Below are positions 1 through 6,632 of a stretch of DNA of 19,976 bases, in pieces. Source of the DNA: Chryseobacterium gleum (GTDB lineage: Bacteria; Bacteroidota; Bacteroidia; Flavobacteriales_D; Sanyastnellaceae); NCBI GenBank assembly GCA_945883885.1, contig CAMCYM010000003.1, positions 1 through 19,976 on the forward strand. The letters are read 5' to 3'. Each line of letters begins with the position of its first letter. The first letter of the stretch is position 1. The notes beneath the pieces were generated by a model that saw nothing but the letters and a program-made list of their open reading frames with translations, did not search any database and was not told where the DNA came from. Both the position numbers and the translations under genes were made by a program.

Positions 1-1
1 C

Positions 2-895
2 GGGGTCGAGCAGCGGGCGAAGCTTTGGGCCAAATCCACAACGCCCCCTCACGTCCTGGTCATGACCGCCACCCCCATCCCACGCACCCTGGCCATGACG
101 GCCTACGGCGACCTCGACGTAAGCCTGCTCGACGAGCTTCCGCCCGCCCGCAAACCCATCCGCACGGTGCACCGCACGGATGCTGCGCGCGATTCCGTCT
201 TCGGATTCCTGCAGGACGAACTCGCCCTCGGCCGCCAAGTGTACATCGTATACCCGCTGATCGAGGAGAGCGAAACGCTCGAATTCAAGGACTTGATGGA
301 CGGTTATGAGAGTGTCGTCCGCCGCTTCCCTTTGCCGGATTACCGCGTGGGCATCGTCCACGGCCGCCAGCGTCCGGAAGACAAGGAATACGAGATGCGC
401 AGGTTCATCGCCGGTGAGACCCACATCTTGGTTGCGACGACCGTCATCGAAGTGGGCGTCAACGTGCCCAATGCGTCCGTCATGGTAGTGGAGAGCGCGG
501 AGCGGTTCGGATTGAGTCAGTTGCACCAGCTTCGCGGCCGGGTAGGCCGGGGCTCGGACGCCAGCTATTGCATCTTGATGACGAAGGAAGGGCTCGGACG
601 CGATGCATTGCGGAGGGTGGAGACGATGTGCCGGACGCAGGACGGCTTCGAGATAGCCGAGGTGGACATGGAGCTGCGCGGTCCGGGCGATGTGATGGGG
701 ACCCAACAGTCGGGCATGCCCGACCTGCGCGTAGCGGACCTGCTGCGCGACCGCGAAATCCTCGCTGCAGCGCGCTATACGGCGACGGTGCTGCTGGAGT
801 CGGATCCCGACCTCCGGCATCCTGCACACGCGGCCCTGGCAAATGAGTTGCGGCGGGTGCGTGCGGCGCGGCGGGATTGGAGCAGGATTTCGTGA
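2..895 (+). CDS. recG: ATP-dependent DNA helicase RecG, C-terminal part (5' end outside window)
   Basis: RecG is a superfamily 2 helicase that remodels stalled replication forks and branched recombination intermediates. The window opens inside the gene. The reading frame is open from base 2 and gives about 297 residues, a bit over 40% of a usual 690-700 residue RecG. Visible motifs, in order: LVMTATPIPRTLAMTAYGD (motif III region) within the first 40 residues, VYIVYPLIEESE, the motif V region VATTVIEVGVNVPNA, and motif VI SQLHQLRGRVGRG. These are followed by the RecG-specific C-terminal stretch LRGPGDVMGTQQSGMPD, which separates RecG from UvrB, Mfd and PriA. The wedge domain and Walker A lie upstream and cannot be seen. 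The next gene begins about 10 bases after the stop, so co-transcription is likely. Family assignment is secure. Confidence 0.97.
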   Translation, partial: GVEQRAKLWAKSTTPPHVLVMTATPIPRTLAMTAYGDLDVSLLDELPPARKPIRTVHRTDAARDSVFGFLQDELALGRQVYIVYPLIEESETLEFKDLMDGYESVVRRFPLPDYRVGIVHGRQRPEDKEYEMRRFIAGETHILVATTVIEVGVNVPNASVMVVESAERFGLSQLHQLRGRVGRGSDASYCILMTKEGLGRDALRRVETMCRTQDGFEIAEVDMELRGPGDVMGTQQSGMPDLRVADLLRDREILAAARYTATVLLESDPDLRHPAHAALANELRRVRAARRDWSRIS

Positions 896-905
896 ACTTC
901 GGGGC

Positions 906-2774
906 GTGAAAGGTTTTTTAGGAGCATTTCTGGCCGCGGTCCTTCTCGCTGCCCTGGCGACGTGGGCGTTTTTCTCTGCGTCGGCGGGTGATTTGCGCCG
1001 AGATCCCACGGAAGTCGTGGGAGATGCCTTTTCGGTGTGGGAGCAGTGGGATGGGGCAGCGGTGGGCGCATCCGCGGCGGTGGCGTGGAATCCGAAGGGT
1101 GAGCGGCCGGTGGCCACGCGGTTTGTCACCCCGGATGGGGCGGAGGTTTGGCACACCACCTGGAAGCCGGAGCCGTTGCCGTCGGGATATGCAATCGTGG
1201 AGTGGGGAGGCGGGTGGCTTTCCGGGATGCCCGATGCGTTGGCGCTTTGGTCCGAAGCTCCGGGCGAAATGGCGGGACATTGGCGGCCGCGGCGCGACGG
1301 CCACGTGCGCCTGGAGGCCACGGGCAATCCCCTGATTCCCTTCCGCTCGACGTGGACGTCTGACGGTGGTTCGTTGCTGACGGAGTGGCACGCGGGCGAG
1401 TTGGAAGCGGCGCCGTTGCCTCTGGGATGGGGTGCTTTGTGGGAAATGCCGGAGCAAGACGCACGGTGGCACAAGGCCGCATTGCGCCGGGTGCCGGGTC
1501 CGCTGCATGCTGCGGATTCGCTGTTGCTCGGTCGGTGGGACGGGACGGTGGCCCGGCTTGAGCGGACGGATGGGGCGGCGGTGGAACTGTGGGGCTGGGC
1601 AGACAGTACGGGCGTCCTCGGCGAATGGGAGGAGCGGGGATGGGGGAATGGTTCGAACGTCCGCATCGCCGCCCGGGGGTTGTGGCGCGTATTCGCCGCT
1701 GAAGATGGATCGATGCCGGAAGTAGGCCCGTGGGCCGATGCCGTGGATGCGGCTACTCTGCCGGGTTCCTTTGCGTGGGACCAAGGGGAGCGCGGGCCGG
1801 AGGGCACCCGTACGGCGCGGTTTTCCCACGACAGGCGGTTGACCTGGGCCGGCGGAGCACTGGCAGAGCGTGCACCGGCGGTGGCAGCGGTTGCAGACAC
1901 GGTCTCGACGGCTTCCGATCCAGTGGAAAGCACTGAGGCCGTTGAAGTTGTGGTGGTCCCTACCGCCACCGCGGCGCGGACACTCGGCCGGGTCCGCAAC
2001 CACCGTACGGGAGGGCGCATGGACATCCGATGGACCGGGCGTGAAGTCGAGGCGGTGGAGGCCGGGGCGCGGGTTTGGGCCGTGTCTGCTGCAAATCCCC
2101 CGGTCAGCGCGGCCTTCGAGGTCGATCTTTACCGCAATGGGAAGTTCCAAACCGCCCTCGCCTTCGCCGATGGCGTTTGGCTCATCGACGTCCTCGGAAA
2201 GCAGGCCCCCGGCTATCCTCTGCGCGTCGGTTCACCGGTGACGGCGCTGCATGTGGCGGACTACGACCGGGATGCACAATTCCGCTTCCTCATCGGCACC
2301 CGCGACGGCCGGGTGCACAACTACCGCGACGAAGCGGCGCTGACCCCGGGCTGGACGGCACCCAAGGGCGCTTCCGCCGTCACCCAACTCGCGCACCTCC
2401 GCGTCGCCTCCAAGGACTACATCTACGTGGGCCATGCAGACGGTTCGGTCAAGCTCCTTGCCCGTTCGGGGGAAGACCGCGCAAAAACGGCGGTGAAGGT
2501 GAAATCTGCAGCTGCTCCGGCCTTCCGTTTGGCAGGTGACATCGAGCGCTCCACGGTGTTGTTCATCGATGCCTCAGGCACCGTGCGCGAGCAAAGCTTC
2601 GGCGATGCCCGGCCGACCGGACTCGACGGCAAGGTGAAAGGGGAGGCGGTGTTCACGGCCGACCGCAACGGCGATGGCGTCCCGGAAGTGGTGGTGCGAA
2701 GTGGAGGGAAGGACCGGGTGTTCGATGCGCGGGGTAGGGAAGTGGGGGGAAGCGACGCTTCGCGTCGGGATTGA
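906..2774 (+). CDS. Membrane-anchored, Trp-rich protein of unknown function
   Basis: I do not recognise a named family. I chose the GTG at 906 because it lies 10 bases after the recG stop and puts a hydrophobic segment (residues about 3-23, LGAFLAAVLLAALATWAFF) at the N-terminus as a signal anchor. The in-frame ATG at 843 would overlap recG by about 50 bases and adds a basic, non-hydrophobic leader. The product is 622 residues, with the bulk probably periplasmic. The first two thirds carry roughly 28 Trp in motifs such as VEWGGGW and LWGWAD. The C-terminal 200 residues look like beta-propeller blades, each with a hydrophobic strand then a short G/D turn (FADGVWLIDVLGKQAPGYPL, YVGHADGSVKLLARSG). 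A DRNGDGVPEVVV segment resembles FG-GAP/VCBS calcium-binding turns. From memory, long flavobacterial hypothetical proteins end in a similar region. The last codons come from a hairpin repeat. The gene is very likely real; its function is unknown. Confidence 0.82.
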   Translation: MKGFLGAFLAAVLLAALATWAFFSASAGDLRRDPTEVVGDAFSVWEQWDGAAVGASAAVAWNPKGERPVATRFVTPDGAEVWHTTWKPEPLPSGYAIVEWGGGWLSGMPDALALWSEAPGEMAGHWRPRRDGHVRLEATGNPLIPFRSTWTSDGGSLLTEWHAGELEAAPLPLGWGALWEMPEQDARWHKAALRRVPGPLHAADSLLLGRWDGTVARLERTDGAAVELWGWADSTGVLGEWEERGWGNGSNVRIAARGLWRVFAAEDGSMPEVGPWADAVDAATLPGSFAWDQGERGPEGTRTARFSHDRRLTWAGGALAERAPAVAAVADTVSTASDPVESTEAVEVVVVPTATAARTLGRVRNHRTGGRMDIRWTGREVEAVEAGARVWAVSAANPPVSAAFEVDLYRNGKFQTALAFADGVWLIDVLGKQAPGYPLRVGSPVTALHVADYDRDAQFRFLIGTRDGRVHNYRDEAALTPGWTAPKGASAVTQLAHLRVASKDYIYVGHADGSVKLLARSGEDRAKTAVKVKSAAAPAFRLAGDIERSTVLFIDASGTVREQSFGDARPTGLDGKVKGEAVFTADRNGDGVPEVVVRSGGKDRVFDARGREVGGSDASRRD

Positions 2775-3016
2775 GGTTGAGGCGCGGCTTCGCTGCGGAG
2801 GGATGAGGGGCGCGGCTTCGCCGCGGAGGGACGAGGGGCGCTACGCGCCAGAGGGTTGAGGTTGAAATCGGTGCAGCTTGGGTTCATTGGGTCTTGCCAC
2901 TGAAAGCGGCGCAGCCGCGCCCTCAAGCCGGCAACGCCGGCCCCCGCAACCCTCAATTCTGATTCGCCGCGAAGCGGCGCCTGTTCCCTGTTTTGCGGCG
3001 CAGCCGCGCAGCAGAA
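2748..3016. repeat. Hairpin-repeat array A between convergent genes
   Basis: This stretch lies between two genes that converge and is built of short perfect palindromes with 3-nt loops. Hairpins I can place: 2753-2767 (stem CGACGC, loop TTC), 2811-2825 (CGCGGC, TTC), 2837-2849 (GGCGC, TAC), 2906-2918 (GCGGC, GCA), 2927-2941 (GCCGGC, AAC), 2965-2979 (CGCCGC, GAA) and 2995-3007 (GCGGC, GCA). An imperfect copy lies at 2783-2798. Spacers are G-rich with TGAGG/GGTTGAG in the left half and C-rich with CCCTCAA/CTGTTCCCT in the right half. The array therefore reads as two halves facing each other around about 2880. No open frame here looks coding. A bidirectional terminator or a REP-like element is the simplest interpretation. 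The structure is seen directly; the function is inferred. Confidence 0.8.
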
Positions 3017-3021
3017 TCGAA

Positions 3022-4167
3022 TTAGGACAGGATGGCGCGGGAGATGACGATGCGTTGGACTTCGCTGGTGCCCTCGTAGATCTGAGTGATTTTTGCGTCG
3101 CGCATGAGGCGTTCGACGTGGTATTCCTTGACGTAGCCGTATCCGCCGTGGATTTGGACCGCTTCGACGGTGGTGCGCATGGCCACTTCCGAGGCGTAGA
3201 GTTTCGCGATGCTCGAGGCCAAATCGTAATCTTGATGCGCGTCCTTCAGCCAGGCGGCTTTCCAAACGAGCAGGCGCGCCGCTTCGATTTGGGTCGCCAT
3301 GTCAGCCAGTTTGAAGGCGATGGCCTGGTGTTTTGCGATTTCGACGCCGAAGGCTTTGCGTTCCTGGGAATACGCGAGTGCGAGCTCGTACGCTCCGGAG
3401 GCGATGCCGAGGGCTTGGGCGGCGATGCCGATGCGGCCGCCTGAGAGGGTCTTCATTGCGAATTTGAAGCCGAAGCCCTCTTCGCCGATGCGGTTTGCGA
3501 CCGGGACGCGGACGTCCTGGAACATCAGGGTGTGGGTGTCGGAGCCGCGGATGCCGAGCTTGTCTTCTTTTGCGCCGACGATGAAGCCGGGCATGCCGCG
3601 CTCGACGATGAACGCGCTGATGCCGCGGTGGCCGAGTTCGGGGTTCGTTTGGGCGATGACGAGGTAGGTGCTGGCCGTGCTGCCGTTCGTGATCCAGTTC
3701 TTCGTGCCGTTGAGCACGTAGTGGTCGCCGTCGCGAACGGCCGTGGTGCGCTGCGAAGTGGCGTCGGAGCCGGCTTCCGGTTCCGAGAGGCAGAAGGCGC
3801 CGATTTTTTCGCCGGTGGCCAGGGGGCGGAGGAAGTGCTCCTTTTGGAACGCATCCCCGTATTCCTGCAATCCGTAGCAAACCAGCGAGTTGTTCACGCT
3901 TACACAGACGCTGACCGAGGCATCGATCTTCGAAAGCTCCTCCATCGCCAGCACGTAGCTCAGCGTGTCCATGCCGGATCCGCCGTGCTCGGGGGAAACC
4001 ATCATGCCCAAGAAGCCGAGTTCGCCGAGTTGGCGGAGTTCGTCGAGGGCCACGCGCTGCTCGCGGTCGCGGTCGATGACACCGGGCTTCAGGACGTTTT
4101 GGGCGAAATCGCGCGCGGCATCGCGCACGGCCAGATGTTCTTCGGAAAGTTCGAGGTTCATTGCCAT
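3022..4167 (-). CDS. Acyl-CoA dehydrogenase, short-chain (butyryl-CoA) type
   Basis: This is an FAD-dependent enzyme that introduces the alpha-beta double bond in an acyl-CoA and passes electrons to electron-transfer flavoprotein, in fatty-acid or branched-chain amino-acid breakdown in the cytoplasm. At 381 residues it has the normal family length. Visible landmarks: N-terminal helical domain from ELSEEHLAVRDAARDFA, the flavin/substrate signature AFCLSEPEAGSDATS at 124-138, KNWITNG around 156-162, GRIGIAAQALGIA around 244-256, and C-terminal QIHGGYGYVKEYHVERLMRD then QIYEGTSEVQR. E365 in the last motif is the usual catalytic base position of short-chain and butyryl-CoA dehydrogenases. A start at the third codon (MNLELSEE) is equally possible. 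It is transcribed divergently from anmK with 25 bases between start codons. Exact acyl specificity cannot be read from the sequence. Confidence 0.95.
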   Translation of the reverse strand: MAMNLELSEEHLAVRDAARDFAQNVLKPGVIDRDREQRVALDELRQLGELGFLGMMVSPEHGGSGMDTLSYVLAMEELSKIDASVSVCVSVNNSLVCYGLQEYGDAFQKEHFLRPLATGEKIGAFCLSEPEAGSDATSQRTTAVRDGDHYVLNGTKNWITNGSTASTYLVIAQTNPELGHRGISAFIVERGMPGFIVGAKEDKLGIRGSDTHTLMFQDVRVPVANRIGEEGFGFKFAMKTLSGGRIGIAAQALGIASGAYELALAYSQERKAFGVEIAKHQAIAFKLADMATQIEAARLLVWKAAWLKDAHQDYDLASSIAKLYASEVAMRTTVEAVQIHGGYGYVKEYHVERLMRDAKITQIYEGTSEVQRIVISRAILS

Positions 4168-4182
4168 CGAGTAATTTGGCCC

Positions 4183-4190
4183 GAAAGATA
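4183..4190 (-). promoter_or_regulatory. Possible -7 box for the acyl-CoA dehydrogenase
   Basis: On the minus strand the 25-base gap between the divergent starts contains TATCTTTC. This matches the Bacteroidota -7 consensus TAnnTTTG at all but the last base and sits about 16 bases before the acyl-CoA dehydrogenase ATG. I see no matching TTG at the -33 position, so this is a weak call. Confidence 0.25.
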
Positions 4191-4192
4191 CA

Positions 4193-5299
4193 ATGGAGAG
4201 AGGCCTCGGACTTGTGCACAGCTACCGGACAGTGGGGCTGATGAGCGGCACGTCGCTCGATGGGCTGGACATCGCGGTTTCGCGCTTCGAGCGGCGGGGG
4301 GACGGCGCGTGGAACGGTGAGCTCGAACAGTTCGTTTGCGTGCCGTTTCCGGTGGAGTGGGCAGAGCAGCTGGCGATGTTGCCGGAGGCGACGGCGGAGG
4401 AGTGGTGCGCGGCGGCGGCGGGGTGGAGCACGTGGTGCGGCGACCAAGTGCGGATGTGCGTTGACCTGTCCGGGGTGGATTTGGTCGCCTTCCACGGCCA
4501 AACCGTATTCCACCGCCCCGCGGAACGCTGGACCGGCCAACTGGCCTCAGGCGCCCACCTCCACCACGCGCTCGGCGGCGTGCCGGTGGTGTGCGACTTC
4601 CGCTCGCTAGATGTGGCGGCGGGGGGCCAAGGCGCGCCGCTCGTTCCCATCGCCGACGCCCTCCTCTTCTCCGACGTTCCGGCCTGCCTCAACCTTGGCG
4701 GCTTCGCGAACATCAGCATGTCCGCCTCGGACGGTCGGCGCATCGCGTGGGACATCGGGCCGTGCAACCTCCTCCTGAATGCCTTGGCCGCCCGCCTCGG
4801 CGCCTCGTACGACCGCGGCGGCGCCTGGGCCGCCTCCGGAACGTGGCACCCCGCCCTGTACGACGCTTGGTGCGCCCTCCCGTACTTCAGCACCCCCGCT
4901 CCGAAGAGCCTGGGCCGGGAGTGGCTCGCGGCGGAGGTGCTCCCCCGCATCCCTGCCGACCTCTCGCCGCAAGACGCCCTGGCCACAGCGGCCCGCTTCA
5001 TCGCCACAGCCATCCGCCGCGACGCCGGCGGGGCCCGCACCCTCCTCACCGGCGGCGGTGCGCACAACGCCCACCTCGTCGCCCTCCTCACGGCACCGGC
5101 TGCCCCTGGCCTCAGCGGTCCGCCCCTCGAAGCCCAGCTCCCGGCACCCGCCCTGATCGACGGCAAGGAGGCCCACGCCTTCGGCTTTTTGGGCCTCCTC
5201 CGCGCCCTGGGCGAGCCCAACTCCTGGCCCTCAATCACCGGCGCCGTCGCCCCCACCGTAGGCGGAGCCCTGTGGGGCCACCTATCTTTGCGCCCCTGA
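4193..5299 (+). CDS. anmK: Anhydro-N-acetylmuramic acid kinase
   Basis: AnmK phosphorylates and opens 1,6-anhydro-N-acetylmuramic acid, the sugar released by lytic transglycosylases, giving MurNAc-6-phosphate for reuse in the cytoplasm. The 368-residue product has the family length. It shows the defining motifs in order: GLMSGTSLDGLD at 15-26 (phosphate binding), HGQTVFH at 101-107, DFRSLDVAAGGQGAPLVP at 135-152, NLGGFANIS at 167-175, WDIGPCNLLLN at 186-196 with D187 as the likely catalytic base, LLTGGGAHN at 284-292 and KEAHAFGFLG at 325-334. The first 12 residues precede the usual start of homology but there is no better ATG. The next gene starts 9 bases after the stop, so the two are probably one transcript. 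No murQ or other muropeptide-recycling gene lies beside it in this window. Confidence 0.96.
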   Translation: MERGLGLVHSYRTVGLMSGTSLDGLDIAVSRFERRGDGAWNGELEQFVCVPFPVEWAEQLAMLPEATAEEWCAAAAGWSTWCGDQVRMCVDLSGVDLVAFHGQTVFHRPAERWTGQLASGAHLHHALGGVPVVCDFRSLDVAAGGQGAPLVPIADALLFSDVPACLNLGGFANISMSASDGRRIAWDIGPCNLLLNALAARLGASYDRGGAWAASGTWHPALYDAWCALPYFSTPAPKSLGREWLAAEVLPRIPADLSPQDALATAARFIATAIRRDAGGARTLLTGGGAHNAHLVALLTAPAAPGLSGPPLEAQLPAPALIDGKEAHAFGFLGLLRALGEPNSWPSITGAVAPTVGGALWGHLSLRP

Positions 5300-5308
5300 T
5301 CCAGCGCC

Positions 5309-6547
5309 ATGAAGGACATCTTGCACGCCTACGAGCACCGCGAACCGGAAATCGTGTTCGAGTGGAAAGACCCGGAGACCGAAGCCCGTGGGTGGGTGGT
5401 CATCAACTCGTTGCGCGGCGGAGCGGCCGGCGGCGGCACCCGGATGCACCCGCGGCTCGACCGGCACGAGGTGGTCAGCCTGGCGAAGACCATGGAGATC
5501 AAGTTTTCCGTGAGCGGCCCGCACATCGGAGGCGCGAAGAGCGGCATCCGGTTTGACCCGGCAGACCCGCGCAAACGCGGGGTGCTCGAGCGGTGGTACC
5601 GGGCCGTCGCCCCGCTGCTGAAGAGCTACTACGGCACCGGCGGCGACATGAACGTCGACGAGATCCACGAGGTCATTCCGCTGACCGAGAAGTGGGGCGT
5701 TTGGCACCCGCAAGAAGGCGTGTTCACGGGCCACTTCCACCCGGAGGAGGCGCGTAAGGTGCGCAGAATCGGCAACTTGCGGCAGGGGGTAAGCCAAACG
5801 GTAGAAGACCTCGAATTCACCCCGGACCTCACCCGCAAATTCCGCGTCGCCGACCTGATCACCGGGTACGGCGTGGCAGAAAGCGTGCGCCATTACTATG
5901 ACCTGTGGGGCGGTTCGCTCGAAGGCAAGCGCGTCATCGTGCAGGGCTGGGGCAACGTGGGCGCGGCGGCTGCCTACTACCTGAGCGAGGCGGGCGCCGT
6001 CGTCGTGGGCATCATCGACCGCGCCGGTGGCCTGATCCGGCCCGAGGGCCTGGCGCCGGAGGAGGTGACGCAGCTGTTCCTGGCGAAGACCGGAAACGCG
6101 CTGGTGGCGGACGATGTGCTTCCGTTTGAGGAGGTGAATGCGCGGATTTGGGATGTGCCGGCGGAGGTGTTCCTGCCGTGTGCCGCCTCGCGTCTGGTTT
6201 CTGCGGACCAAATGGAGCGCATGGCCGCCGCCGGACTCGAGGTCGTCTCGAGCGGCGCAAACGTCCCCTTCGCAGACGAGGCCATCTTCTACGGCCCCAC
6301 CGCCGAGCGCGCCGATGCGACGGTTTCGTGCATCCCGGACTTCATCGCGAACTGCGGGATGGCGCGCGTCTTTGCCTACCTCATGAGCGACGAAGAAGTG
6401 GACATGCGGGATGCAGCCATTTTTGCCGACACCTCTGAGACCATCCGGAAAGCCCTCGCCGAGGTGCATGCGGCGTCGCCCGGCAAAACGGGACTTACAG
6501 CAGCCGCCTTCCGCGTGGCCCTCGAAAGGCTCGGGGTGCGCGGATAA
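5309..6547 (+). CDS. Glu/Leu/Phe/Val dehydrogenase family amino-acid dehydrogenase
   Basis: The predicted reaction is NAD(P)-dependent oxidative deamination of an L-amino acid to the 2-oxo acid plus ammonium, in the cytoplasm. The substrate cannot be fixed from sequence. The 412-residue product shows the N-terminal dimerisation/substrate domain with GGAAGGGTRMHP (37-48), the two substrate lysines K65 (TMEIKF) and K77 (IGGAKSGI), and GGDMNVDE (111-118) with D113 as probable catalytic Asp. A Rossmann domain follows: VIVQGWGNVGAAAAYYL (209-225, GxGxxG at 213-218), then GIIDRAGG. The Asp after the second strand favours NAD over NADP. VVSSGANVPF (312-321) is the typical C-terminal motif. The stretch 130-180, with WHPQEGVFTGHFHPEEARK, is longer than in classical leucine dehydrogenases. 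This is the Bacteroidota variant often annotated as leucine or amino-acid dehydrogenase. It lies 9 bases downstream of anmK. Confidence 0.93.
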   Translation: MKDILHAYEHREPEIVFEWKDPETEARGWVVINSLRGGAAGGGTRMHPRLDRHEVVSLAKTMEIKFSVSGPHIGGAKSGIRFDPADPRKRGVLERWYRAVAPLLKSYYGTGGDMNVDEIHEVIPLTEKWGVWHPQEGVFTGHFHPEEARKVRRIGNLRQGVSQTVEDLEFTPDLTRKFRVADLITGYGVAESVRHYYDLWGGSLEGKRVIVQGWGNVGAAAAYYLSEAGAVVVGIIDRAGGLIRPEGLAPEEVTQLFLAKTGNALVADDVLPFEEVNARIWDVPAEVFLPCAASRLVSADQMERMAAAGLEVVSSGANVPFADEAIFYGPTAERADATVSCIPDFIANCGMARVFAYLMSDEEVDMRDAAIFADTSETIRKALAEVHAASPGKTGLTAAAFRVALERLGVRG

Positions 6548-6580
6548 ATTTCGACCGAGAGAGCACATTTTTCCGAAGCG

Positions 6581-6615
6581 CGGCCGAACTTTCGGCCGGC
6601 TCAGCTGTTTGAGCC
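6581..6615 (+). terminator. Two tandem hairpins between the dehydrogenase gene and nhaD
   Basis: The 85-base gap holds a strong hairpin at 6581-6598 (CGGCCGAA paired with TTCGGCCG, very tight loop). A second one overlaps its end at 6598-6615 (GGCTCA paired with TGAGCC, 6-nt loop), followed by ACTTTTG. The T-run is short (4 T), so termination would be partial at best. The same CACTTTTG is a poor fit to the -7 box TAnnTTTG and lies about 10 bases before the nhaD ATG. A terminator followed by an nhaD promoter, or a leader structure on nhaD mRNA, are both possible. Confidence 0.4.
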
Positions 6616-6632
6616 ACTTTTGACCTGTACCC

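Noticed and set aside
918..2150. 410-codon minus-strand frame opposite the recG-linked unknown gene
   Set aside because: Because that gene is itself unknown I weighed both strands. The plus frame has a membrane anchor, tight spacing to recG and protein-like composition; the minus frame is Arg/Pro/His-rich and looks non-coding.
2748..3016. CRISPR or insertion-sequence origin of the hairpin array
   Set aside because: There is no constant direct repeat with even spacers, no cas gene, no transposase fragment and no target duplication visible.
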